IMG/VR virus record: IMGVR_UViG_3300036852_000677
Coordinates: 1-48,092 of that record
Strand: one strand, 5' to 3'
Length of the DNA stretch: 48,092 bases
Source of the DNA: a virus
Within the stretch, counting starts at the first letter, position 1; the number at the start of each line of letters is the position of its first letter. Of this stretch, positions 36,295 to 43,712 are shown in pieces. Under the pieces are notes generated by a model, which was not told the DNA's origin, did not search any database, and saw only the letters and a list, made by a program, of their open reading frames with translations. A program made the position numbers and the translations under genes.

Positions 36295-38319
36295 TCAGTC
36301 CGTCCGCATCCGGCGGCGCGCGTTGTCCAGCGTCCGCACGATCACGTCCTCGAGGTCCTGGCCGAGCATCGGCCCGCTGAAGTAGTTGTTGATCGTCACG
36401 CCGCCGCCCAGGCCACCGCCGCCCGAGAGCGGGATGACCGCCTCGTTCGGGTGCAGGTAGGCCAGGCCTGCGGAGCGCGTGATGCCGCCGGCCTGCATCG
36501 ACGGGATCGGCGCCTGCGACCCGCTCGTGCCGGTGTTCAGCCCGAGCGCGCCGCCAACCGCGCCCACGATCCCCCCGACCGCGCCGCGGATCGAGTCGAT
36601 GAGCTGCCCGAGCGGGGAATTGCGGATCGTCTCGATCATCCAGTTCCACCAGTCGACGACGTTCTGGGCCATCCCCGAGACCGCGCCGACGGCCGCATCC
36701 CAGAGCCAGGTGAACCACGACGCGACGGCCTGCCAGCCCGCGGACACGACGTTTCCCGCCGCGGTCACCAGCCAGGTGAACCAGTCGACGAGGTTCGCCC
36801 ACCCGCTCGAGACGACGTTGACCGCGCTCTCGATCAGCCAGGTGAACCAGGCCACGACGGTCTGCCACGCGCCCGAGACGATCGGCCCGACCGTGTCCAC
36901 GAGCCACTGGAACCACGAGACGATCCACTGCCAGCCGCTCGCGATCGTCGCGCCCGCGGCGGCGACGAGCCACTGGAACCAGGCCACGACCGAACCCCAG
37001 GCGCCGGACACGATCGGCCCGACTGTGTCGACGAGCCACTGGAAGAGCGCGGCGACGTACCCCCAGCCGGCCGAGAGCACGGCCCCGGTCGTGTCGGCGA
37101 GCCACCGCACCCCGGTCACGATCGAGGCGAACCAATCCGCGAAGTACTGGACCGTCCGCCCGACCACGTCGCGGATGCCGAGCCAGTTGCTCGTCCAGGC
37201 CAGGTACAGGCCGGCCGCGACCAGGATGACGGCCGCGATCGCGAGCGCGAGCGGCCCGCCCAGGACGGCGACGATGATGCCGACCGCGCCCGCGGCCGCG
37301 CCGATGACCGTGCCGATCGCCTCGACCGCGCCGACGATGCCCCCCAGCGCCAGGCCCAGCGGGATCAGGATCAAGAGCAGCGAACCGCCCACCTTGACGA
37401 AGTCCTTGACCGGCTGCGGCAGGCCGGCGAAGAAGGTCCGGAGCTTGACCAGGGAGTCGACGATCGTGCGCAGCAGGTCCCGGAGCTTGATGAAGAACGG
37501 CAGCATCACGTTGCCGAGGTCCTGCGAGACGATGTCGCGGATGTTGGAGACGACGCCCCGGAAGGTGTCCATCTGCTTCTGGCCCAGGCCCCCGAAGCGC
37601 GCCCGCAGCCCGGCCTCGAGGCGGGTCATAATCATCTCGGCCGGCAGGTCGCGCATCAGCATCCGGCGCATGCCGCGCGTGCTGGTCCCGAACTGCTCGG
37701 CCAGGATCTGCAGGGCCGGGATCCCCTGCGCGCTGAGCGTCTCGATCTCGCCCAGGCTCGCCACGCCCGACTCGCGCATCCGGGCGAAGGACATCGTGAT
37801 CGCGTTGAGCTGGTCGGCGCCGGCGCCGGGGATGGAGGAGACGACGTCGGAGAAGAGCTTGACCAGGCTCGTCGCCTGCTGGGCGCTGTAGCCGACGACG
37901 GCGAGGCGCTGCCCGATCTGCAGCACGTCGGAGAAGGCGAAGGGCGTCTCGAGCGCGGCCTGCTGCAGGCCCTGCAGGAACGCGGTCGCCCGGGAGGCCG
38001 AGCCGTAGATCTGCTCGAAGGCCAGCAGCGCCTGCTCGCGGAGCGAATCGAAGCCGATGCCGACCGCCATCAGCGTGCCCGAGAGGGCGCTCACGCCCCC
38101 GGCGGCCAGCAGCGGGCCGAGCCCGGTGCGCGAGGCCGCGGCGAAGGAGCGGATGTTCTGCTCGAACTGGCGGAGCGCCGGCGCGGCCTGCCGGGTCGAG
38201 CGCGTGCTGTCGTCGATCCCCCGGTTGAACAGGCCGAGCTGGCGCGCGGCGGCGTTGAGCACGGGCGCGGCCGTCGAGCGGGCCGAGAGTAAGAGTTGAA
38301 TCTCGCTCTGCGTGGGCAC
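36295..38319 (-). CDS. Tail tape measure protein, 674 aa
   Basis: Sets tail length. N-terminal region TRSTRQAAPALRQFEQNIRS and FLQGLQQAALETPFAFSDVL, GAGADQLNAITMSFARM and SLGEIETLSAQGIPALQIL match the tape-measure domain. Hydrophobic segments lie in the middle (SLLLILIPLGLALGGIVGAV). Residues about 400-540 hold six or more 22-residue Trp-rich repeats, WLVDTVGPIVSGAWGSVVAW and variants. At about 1.5 A per residue the tail would be near 100 nm (known rule for the family). Confidence 0.9.
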   Translation of the reverse strand: MPTQSEIQLLLSARSTAAPVLNAAARQLGLFNRGIDDSTRSTRQAAPALRQFEQNIRSFAAASRTGLGPLLAAGGVSALSGTLMAVGIGFDSLREQALLAFEQIYGSASRATAFLQGLQQAALETPFAFSDVLQIGQRLAVVGYSAQQATSLVKLFSDVVSSIPGAGADQLNAITMSFARMRESGVASLGEIETLSAQGIPALQILAEQFGTSTRGMRRMLMRDLPAEMIMTRLEAGLRARFGGLGQKQMDTFRGVVSNIRDIVSQDLGNVMLPFFIKLRDLLRTIVDSLVKLRTFFAGLPQPVKDFVKVGGSLLLILIPLGLALGGIVGAVEAIGTVIGAAAGAVGIIVAVLGGPLALAIAAVILVAAGLYLAWTSNWLGIRDVVGRTVQYFADWFASIVTGVRWLADTTGAVLSAGWGYVAALFQWLVDTVGPIVSGAWGSVVAWFQWLVAAAGATIASGWQWIVSWFQWLVDTVGPIVSGAWQTVVAWFTWLIESAVNVVSSGWANLVDWFTWLVTAAGNVVSAGWQAVASWFTWLWDAAVGAVSGMAQNVVDWWNWMIETIRNSPLGQLIDSIRGAVGGIVGAVGGALGLNTGTSGSQAPIPSMQAGGITRSAGLAYLHPNEAVIPLSGGGGLGGGVTINNYFSGPMLGQDLEDVIVRTLDNARRRMRTD

Positions 38320-38320
38320 G

Positions 38321-38847
38321 CTACTTACCGCCCTCCGCGTCGCGCCGTTCCTCGGCGATGAGCTCGGGGATCACCTCGACGACCAGCACGGCCGGCGCCC
38401 GGAGCAGGTCGTCGTAGCTCCAGCCCATCCACTTCATCACCGCGACCGCGTTCCGGTCGGCGGTCTCGTGCTCGTCGCTTTTCCCAGCGCCTCCTGCGCG
38501 GCGACGTGGGCGTCCAGCGCGTCCTGGATCTCCTGCGCGACGGCCGGGTCGAGCGAGCGGATCGCGTCGCGGCTGACGCGCACCGGCCTGTCGTCGTCGT
38601 CCCGGAAGCTCCAGTCGACCAGCCACACCGCGATGCGCTCGACCATCCAGCGGGCCATATCGACGTCCAGGCCGACGTCGTCGGCAGCCGCGCCGCTTCC
38701 GTTGGGGAAGACGCCGCCGACACGGGTCAGGCCGGCACTGTTCAGCGCCTGGAGCTCGCCGAAATTGAGCCGCTCCTTGGCCTCGATCCAGCGGTCCTCC
38801 GAGAGCCTCAGGCGGACGGTGGTCGGCTTGACGAACGGGCTAGGCAT
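38321..38847 (-). CDS. Tail assembly chaperone, -1 frameshift form (GT-like), about 175 aa
   Basis: After slipping on G-GGA-AAA (38485-38479), the ribosome continues in the -1 frame as KSDEHETADRNAVAVMKWMG then WSYDDLLRAPAVLVVEVIPE and stops at 38321, two bases before the tape measure start. This second domain, with MKWMGWSYDDLLRAP, resembles the T domain that contacts the tape measure in lambda-like phages. The frameshift is inferred from sequence, not shown. Confidence 0.75.
38437..38847 (-). CDS. Tail assembly chaperone, short form (G-like), 136 aa
   Basis: ATG 38847. Lies just before the tape measure, as lambda G does. PTTVRLRLSEDRWIEAKERL begins a domain similar in style to siphophage chaperones; the C-terminal 14 residues after the slip site are basic and probably unimportant. 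It contains GGGAAAA at 38479-38485 in the correct phase for -1 slippage. Confidence 0.75.
   Translation of the reverse strand: MPSPFVKPTTVRLRLSEDRWIEAKERLNFGELQALNSAGLTRVGGVFPNGSGAAADDVGLDVDMARWMVERIAVWLVDWSFRDDDDRPVRVSRDAIRSLDPAVAQEIQDALDAHVAAQEALGKATSTRPPTGTRSR
38479..38485 (-). other. -1 programmed frameshift slippery site GGGAAAA
   Basis: Heptamer X XXY YYZ = G GGA AAA in phase with the short chaperone frame, with a long open -1 frame ahead. Equivalent to the GGGAAAG site of lambda G/GT. Confidence 0.8.
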
Positions 38848-39136
38848 CGATCGAAACCTCCGGTGGTCCCTGGCCCGCGACGGTCAGCGCCCGCGCGCCG
38901 GCCTCGACGCGCACGGCCGGCCAGCGCCAGCGCTGGGGGCCGAGCTCGAGCTCGAGGCAGAAGGACGAGCCGTGGTCGAGCCAATAGGCGTCGGCGCTCT
39001 TGACCGTGGCGGTCAGCTCCCAGGCGCCGTCCAGGAAGCGGTCGTCGGACACGGCGAGCTCCCACGCGCCCAGGTGCGCGGCCGGCAGGTAGCCGACGAG
39101 CAGCCGGCCGGCCACGCCCTTGGCCAGCGTCCTCAC
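38840..39136 (-). CDS. Tail-associated hypothetical protein, 98 aa
   Basis: GTG 39136 overlaps the upstream stop (GTGA). VAGRLLVGYLPAAHLGAWEL and TATVKSADAYWLDHGSSFCL are beta-rich, like tail-tube or tail-terminator accessory proteins. Between tail-tube-like and chaperone genes. Confidence 0.55.
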   Translation of the reverse strand: MRTLAKGVAGRLLVGYLPAAHLGAWELAVSDDRFLDGAWELTATVKSADAYWLDHGSSFCLELELGPQRWRWPAVRVEAGARALTVAGQGPPEVSIDA

Positions 39137-39561
39137 GGCTGACCGTCCTGCTTCCACGGCCCGTCGCCGGTGATGTCCAGCGTGAAGCGGATGACCTCGC
39201 GCAGGCGCGCCTCGACGGTGAGGTTCGGCCAGCCGGTGCCGGAGTAGAAGCGGGCGTTGTTGGTGCCGTCGGGGTAGAAGTAGAAGCGGACCGGGCCGTA
39301 GGTGGCCTGGTTGGGCTGCTGCGCCGCGTCGAAGGGCGTCGTCTGGTTGGTGTCGAGGTTGCCGTCGATGCTGGCGGTCCAGCTCGTCGCGGCCAGCAGC
39401 CAGGTCTTCCAGATCGCGCCGAAGCCCTGCGTGTTCTCGATCAGGTCCTGGTCGATCTTGAACTTCCAGGCGCGCGCCTGGCCGAGCGCGATCGCGTCCC
39501 CGACCGGCGTGACGGCCATCATCACCTTGCCGCCGCGACCGTGGAGGGTCCTCGTGCTCAT
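39133..39561 (-). CDS. Tail-tube-like protein 2, 142 aa
   Basis: TRTLHGRGGKVMM, LGQARAWKFKIDQDLIENTQ, then ASIDGNLDTNQTTPF and YFYPDGTNNARFYSGTGWPN follow the same order as its upstream neighbour, a tandem paralogue. A beta-barrel tube or tail-decoration protein is likely. Confidence 0.7.
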   Translation of the reverse strand: MSTRTLHGRGGKVMMAVTPVGDAIALGQARAWKFKIDQDLIENTQGFGAIWKTWLLAATSWTASIDGNLDTNQTTPFDAAQQPNQATYGPVRFYFYPDGTNNARFYSGTGWPNLTVEARLREVIRFTLDITGDGPWKQDGQP

Positions 39562-39579
39562 ACCGGGCGATCGTCACGT

Positions 39580-39975
39580 CTACGCCGCGGCCAGGGCGCC
39601 CTCGCCCTCGAAGTCCGCCGTGTAGCGGATCACGTTCTGCAGCGTGTCCTCGAGGTCGAGCTTGAAGTGGCCTTGCCCGCTGTAGAAGCGCAGCGGCGTG
39701 CTCGCGTCGGGGTAGAAGTAGAAGCTCTTGGCCACGGTGGCGACCGCGGCATCGAAGGCACCGGTGAACCCGCTGTCCAGGTTGCCGCTGATCGAGCCGG
39801 TGAACTTGAGCAGCCCGACCTTCTGGGTGACCCACAGGTCGCCGAGCGCGTTGTCCTCGTCGAGCGCCTTGTCGATCGTGAACTTCCACGACCGGGCCTG
39901 TCCGACCTTGACCGCGGCACCGGTCGATGCGAGGTAGAGCATGCCCCCGCGGCCGTGCAACGTGGTGGTCGCCAT
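39580..39975 (-). CDS. Major tail tube-like protein 1, 131 aa
   Basis: ATG 39975 after GAGGAGTCAAATTA. TTTLHGRGGMLYL, VKVGQARSWKFTIDKALDED, TGSISGNLDSGFTG and FYFYPDASTPLRFYSGQGHF, ending in RYTADFEGEGA, are characteristic of tail-tube subunits. Strong upstream ribosome binding fits a highly made structural protein. Confidence 0.75.
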   Translation of the reverse strand: MATTTLHGRGGMLYLASTGAAVKVGQARSWKFTIDKALDEDNALGDLWVTQKVGLLKFTGSISGNLDSGFTGAFDAAVATVAKSFYFYPDASTPLRFYSGQGHFKLDLEDTLQNVIRYTADFEGEGALAAA

Positions 39976-40016
39976 TAATTTGACTCCTCTATGCTTGCGT
40001 CGCCGTGCCCGGCGCG

Positions 40017-40394
40017 ATGACCCGACCCGTCGCCCTGATCCTGTTCGTGCTCTGCTGCCTGCTCGCGGCGTGCGGCGAGCCGCCCGACGACCCGGCCCGG
40101 GCCGAGGCGGTCCGGGCGATCCTGGTGCGCGCCTACCCCGAGATGCAGGACAAGGCCACCATCCGGGTGCCGAAGACCGCGGCCGCCAAGGCCCAGGCGC
40201 GCACCGCCCTCGACCGGACCGCGGCGACCGGTCCCCAGGGCCAGGACATCTGCTTCAAGCTCTACACCGCCGCGATGAGCCGGTCGGCCGCGTCCCTCGA
40301 CCTGAACGGCGCCGAGGTCTACGACCGCGACGGGAAGCTCGCGGTCTACCGCTGGGGCGACATGGCCGCCTGCCAGGTCTGGGCTTCGTCCTAG
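40017..40394 (+). CDS. Lipoprotein, 125 aa (moron-type gene)
   Basis: Reads against the tail operon. ATG 40017: MTRPVALILFVLCCLLAACG is a lipoprotein signal with lipobox LAAC. The mature part has DDPARAEAVRAILVRAYPEM and QGQDICFKLYTAAMSRSAAS then VYRWGDMAACQVW with two or three cysteines. Likely lysogen-expressed on the cell surface; superinfection exclusion is a guess. A TATGCT -10-like element lies at 39990. Confidence 0.7.
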   Translation: MTRPVALILFVLCCLLAACGEPPDDPARAEAVRAILVRAYPEMQDKATIRVPKTAAAKAQARTALDRTAATGPQGQDICFKLYTAAMSRSAASLDLNGAEVYDRDGKLAVYRWGDMAACQVWASS

Positions 40395-40399
40395 ACGCC

Positions 40400-41479
40400 T
40401 CACGCGGCCACCGCCCGGCCGGCCCGGTCGTGCGCCTCGATCGCGGTCAGCACCGTCTCGGCCCGCGCCGCGAACGTGTGCGCTGCGGTGCGCTCTTTGG
40501 CCAGCGCTGCCAGGCGCCGCCGCTCCGGCTCGCCGGCCAGGTAGCGCCGGATCAGCGCCTCAAGGCGCCAGGGCACACCCGGCGGGTAGGTCGGCACCGC
40601 GTCGCCGACGAGCTCACCGATCTCGGCCCGTTCGTCGGCGATCTGGAAGGCCCCGCAAGCCGCGGCCTCGTAGAAGCGCGGGTTGGCCGACTCGGCGCCC
40701 TCGGCGAAGCGGTGCGGGTTCAGCACGATCTTCGCGCCCCGGTACAGGCGCGCGGTCTGCCGGTTGTCGATGCAGCCCCAGGTCAGGTGCCGGTGAAGCC
40801 GGTGGGGCTCGCCGTAGCCGGTCACTCCCGCCCAGTACCCGCCCAGCTTGAGGTCGATCCCTTGCCAGTTGATCGCCTCCAGCAGGACCTGGCGCTCCTC
40901 GAACCCGGTCCCGATCAGGAGGACGTCGGAGCGCTCCGCGTCGGTCAGCGGCGGGTCGTCGTCGACCGCCGGTCGGTGGATCGCCGGGTCGTGGGCGTGC
41001 GGGAGGTACAGCGCACGCCCACCGCGCCCGGCCGCGTCCAGGGCGGCCTGGAACGCCGCGACGGATGTCCGTTCGCAGGTGAAGGCCAAGTCGCAGACCG
41101 GCGCCATCCGCAGCTCGCCCTCCTCGCTCGTCTCGTACGGGCTCTCCGTGAAGACGATGGCCACCTTGACGCCGATGCGGTGGCAGGCGGCGAGCACGTT
41201 GGGGTGCAGGCCCATCCCGGACACGACCAGCAACCACCGGCAGCCCTCGATCACGGTCCGGTAGAGCAGGGCCTCCGAGGCGTGCAGGGCCACGAGCGCC
41301 GGATCCGGGGTCTTGCCTTCGGGCGCCATCGCCTGCAGGCCCTCGGCGGTCATCCGCAGGCGGCTCGCCAGGCCGTACTCGGCGACGTGGTGGCCGGCCG
41401 CGGTGAGGGCACCGAAGAGGCCGCGGGCCACGTCGTACGTCGAGAACGAAGCGGACGGCCAGCAACCCAAGATCCTCAC
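40400..41479 (-). CDS. Glycosyltransferase family 4-like, 359 aa
   Basis: GTG 41479 overlaps the upstream stop. N-terminal Rossmann part RILGCWPSASFSTYDVARGL; C-terminal GT-B part with KIVLNPHRFAEGAESANPRF then YEAAACGAFQIADERAEIGE (donor-binding E..ACG motif) and WRLEALIRRYLAGEPERRRL. Lies in the virion gene cluster with methyltransferases, suggesting glycan modification of the particle. Confidence 0.8.
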   Translation of the reverse strand: MRILGCWPSASFSTYDVARGLFGALTAAGHHVAEYGLASRLRMTAEGLQAMAPEGKTPDPALVALHASEALLYRTVIEGCRWLLVVSGMGLHPNVLAACHRIGVKVAIVFTESPYETSEEGELRMAPVCDLAFTCERTSVAAFQAALDAAGRGGRALYLPHAHDPAIHRPAVDDDPPLTDAERSDVLLIGTGFEERQVLLEAINWQGIDLKLGGYWAGVTGYGEPHRLHRHLTWGCIDNRQTARLYRGAKIVLNPHRFAEGAESANPRFYEAAACGAFQIADERAEIGELVGDAVPTYPPGVPWRLEALIRRYLAGEPERRRLAALAKERTAAHTFAARAETVLTAIEAHDRAGRAVAA

Positions 41480-41616
41480 CGGCGCGGCACCGATGGCTCG
41501 GGCTTCGCGGGCGTCCGATCCGCTTTCGGCCGGCAGTCCGCGCACCGCCGCTCATCGTCGAGCTCGTCGGTGTAGAACGCCCGGTGGCAGACCACGCACG
41601 CATCGGAGCCTTTCAC
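41476..41616 (-). CDS. Zinc-ribbon microprotein, 46 aa
   Basis: GTG 41616 overlaps the methyltransferase stop. CVVCHRAFYTDELDDERRC followed by ADC gives a CxxC...CxxC zinc site, then a Lys/Pro-rich end. It is between two sugar-modification genes; role unknown. Confidence 0.6.
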   Translation of the reverse strand: MKGSDACVVCHRAFYTDELDDERRCADCRPKADRTPAKPEPSVPRR

Positions 41617-42107
41617 CGCTTCACCCCCTCGGCCTTTAAGCACCAGCCTTCTGTGCGATTCGGTCCGTCGTCCTCGTCGGTCAGCACGTCGGCGAACCCG
41701 ACCGCCTCGAGCAGGTCGCCGAGCGTGTCCTCGTCCCACCCGGAGAGGTGGTGCTCGCCCTCGTGGAACTGGCCGCCGTAGAGACCGCGCAGGAGCAGCG
41801 CCTTCTCCTGGTGGTCGTCCTTGGCGTCGGCCTCGAGGTACTTCTCGCAGTAGGCGAGCAGGTCCGGCACCCCGACGCGGATCCGCCCGCCCGGCCGGAG
41901 GACCCGCCGCGCCTCGAGCAGCGCCGCGACCGCGAACCGTTGGGGCAGGTGCTCGAGCACGTGATCCGCGACGACGAGCTCGGCGCAGCCGTCCCGAAAC
42001 GGCAGCCGAAGGATGTCGGCCTGGACGTCGCAGCCGGCCGTGGCGTGCAGGTCGACGCCGATCGCGCCCTCGAGGCGCACCGGGCCGGCGCCCAGATTCA
42101 GGATCAC
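41613..42107 (-). CDS. SAM-dependent methyltransferase, 164 aa
   Basis: GTG 42107 overlaps the upstream stop. ILNLGAGPVRLEGAIGVDLH (SAM-binding motif I), LPFRDGCAELVVADHVLEHL (motif IV, class I) and ARRVLRPGGRIRVGVPDLLA. Resembles methyltransferases of surface-sugar clusters (type 11). Shares its layout with the C-terminal domain of the 483-aa fusion. Confidence 0.85.
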   Translation of the reverse strand: MILNLGAGPVRLEGAIGVDLHATAGCDVQADILRLPFRDGCAELVVADHVLEHLPQRFAVAALLEARRVLRPGGRIRVGVPDLLAYCEKYLEADAKDDHQEKALLLRGLYGGQFHEGEHHLSGWDEDTLGDLLEAVGFADVLTDEDDGPNRTEGWCLKAEGVKR

Positions 42108-42604
42108 GCGTATACCTCGGATTTGTGGACGATCACGGGCAGGTCGACCTCGACGTAGTTGCAGACCACGGAGCCGAACTGGCGCACGTCGTTGACGACC
42201 CAGGACGAAGGGCCGACGCCGTAGCGCAGCACGTTGGCGGTGCCGCCCAGGTCGATCTGGTTGTCGAGCGCGTCCATCACGGCCTCGACCAGGTCGCCGA
42301 TCAGGCCCTCCGTGTTGCTGCTGTCCTTCAGGCCGATCATCCCGACGATCTTGATCGTGTAGACACGGGCGATCTGCCCGAAGGCGGCGTCCTGCTCGGA
42401 GGCGGTGCCGACCACCGGGTTGGTCGGCGCGAGCGTCACGATCCAACCGCGCGTCTGCCGGGTGCCGAGGACCGTGGTGGCGAACTGGCCCAGGAAGTCG
42501 TCCCACTTCGAGCTGTAGCGCTGGTAGGCATGCACCGTCCCGATATTCGCGACCGTGTTCAGCCGGGTGACCACGGCGGAGAGCAGGTTCGAGCGGTCGC
42601 TCAT
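42104..42604 (-). CDS. Head-tail connector / tail terminator-like protein, 166 aa
   Basis: ATG 42604 overlaps the upstream stop. LLSAVVTRLNTVANIGTVHA, YTIKIVGMIGLKDSSNTEGL, then VEAVMDALDNQIDLGGTAN and VEVDLPVIVHKSE show the pattern of tail-completion proteins of long-tailed phages. Sits after the gp10-like gene, as expected. Confidence 0.6.
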   Translation of the reverse strand: MSDRSNLLSAVVTRLNTVANIGTVHAYQRYSSKWDDFLGQFATTVLGTRQTRGWIVTLAPTNPVVGTASEQDAAFGQIARVYTIKIVGMIGLKDSSNTEGLIGDLVEAVMDALDNQIDLGGTANVLRYGVGPSSWVVNDVRQFGSVVCNYVEVDLPVIVHKSEVYA

Positions 42605-43071
42605 ATCTGGCTGATCCAGCGGTGCCAGATGCCGCCGAGCGGGCCGACCGCGAAGGCCGCCGCGTCCCGGAACATACGGTGTGCCTTGAGCCCGTGCTGG
42701 CCGATCGCGCGGGCGACGAGGAAGGCGGCCTCGGCCGGCATGCCGTGGCGCACCACCCACGGACGGATCGCCTCGACCGGCGGCATCCGCGCGCCGGCCC
42801 GGCGGCCCTCCTCCAGCGTGCCCATGTACGTGACCGTCGGCGCGTGCCCCACGATCCCGCGCAGGTCCCCGAGCAGGCTCCGCCCGCGCAGCTCGGCCGT
42901 GATCGAGGCGCGCGCCAGCCCGCGGTCGGCCGGGACCCGCTCCTGGACGAGGCCCTTGACGTACTGCAGCGACTCCCCCATCGCGCCCAGCGCCACGGCG
43001 TCGAGCCGCGCCGGGTCGAGCCGCCGCGCGGCCTGGGCGAGGCCCCTGACCTGGATCGTGACCGTCGTCAC
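42601..43071 (-). CDS. HK97 gp10-like tail completion protein, 156 aa
   Basis: GTG 43071 chosen; the longer ORF upstream overlaps an HNH gene inserted on the other strand. VTIQVRGLAQAARRLDPARL, ALGAMGESLQYVKGLVQERV and YMGTLEEGRRAGARMPPVEA are characteristic of the gp10 family, which bridges head and tail. Confidence 0.7.
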   Translation of the reverse strand: MTTVTIQVRGLAQAARRLDPARLDAVALGAMGESLQYVKGLVQERVPADRGLARASITAELRGRSLLGDLRGIVGHAPTVTYMGTLEEGRRAGARMPPVEAIRPWVVRHGMPAEAAFLVARAIGQHGLKAHRMFRDAAAFAVGPLGGIWHRWISQI

Positions 43072-43100
43072 GGGCTCACCGGGTATGAGAAAATAAGTCG

Positions 43101-43712
43101 ATGCCACGAACCGGCCGACCGCCGAAGCCGGGTAACCGCGTCGGCCGCGTCTGCGTCCACTGCGGCAAGGAGTTCGTCGTCTTCGCGTCGGATGCGCGGC
43201 TGAGCCCGTGCCTGTTCTGCACGGCAGCCTGTCATTACGCGCACCAGCGCGCGACGCGCGCCGAGCGCTTCTGGGCCAAGGTCGACCGGTCCGGCGACTG
43301 TTGGGTCTGGACCGGACGCCGCGATCCGCAGGGCTACGGACGGACGGGCCTGAGCGGCAACTCGAGCGAGCGAGCGCATCGCCTTGCCTGGAAGCTCACG
43401 CACGGTGACATACCGGCGGGGCTCTGGGTGCTGCATCGTTGCGACAACCCGCCCTGCGTCCGTCCGGATCACCTTTTCCTCGGGGACAACGCCGCCAACA
43501 TGGCCGATCTGGTCGAGAAGAGGCTGTCTCCTATCGGTGAGCGCAACGGAACCGCGAAGCTGACCGATGAGGCCGTCCGCGAGATGCGTCAACGGCACGC
43601 TGTCGGGGAGCCTATAGCCACGCTCGCGACGCGCTTCGGTGTCAGCAAGAGTGTTGCCGAGAAGGCGATCCACGGCGCGACCTGGCGCCACCTTCCTGCC
43701 CATAGCCCTTAG
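43101..43712 (+). CDS. HNH homing endonuclease with C-terminal HTH, 203 aa
   Basis: N-terminal zinc-type CVHCGKEF...CLFCTAAC; HNH core CWVWTG, GYGRTGLSGN, ERAHRLAWKLTHGDIPAGLW and HRCDNPPCVRPDHLFLGD; C-terminal HTH KLTDEAVREMRQRHA... VGEPIATLATRFGVSKSVAE. Inserted on the opposite strand between two head-tail genes with its own start after an AT-rich GAAAATAAGTCG. A selfish insertion. Confidence 0.9.
   Translation: MPRTGRPPKPGNRVGRVCVHCGKEFVVFASDARLSPCLFCTAACHYAHQRATRAERFWAKVDRSGDCWVWTGRRDPQGYGRTGLSGNSSERAHRLAWKLTHGDIPAGLWVLHRCDNPPCVRPDHLFLGDNAANMADLVEKRLSPIGERNGTAKLTDEAVREMRQRHAVGEPIATLATRFGVSKSVAEKAIHGATWRHLPAHSP

Noticed and set aside
36451-38292. 613-codon rightward ORF
   Set aside because: Shadow of the tape measure gene; the minus frame carries the conserved tape-measure domain.
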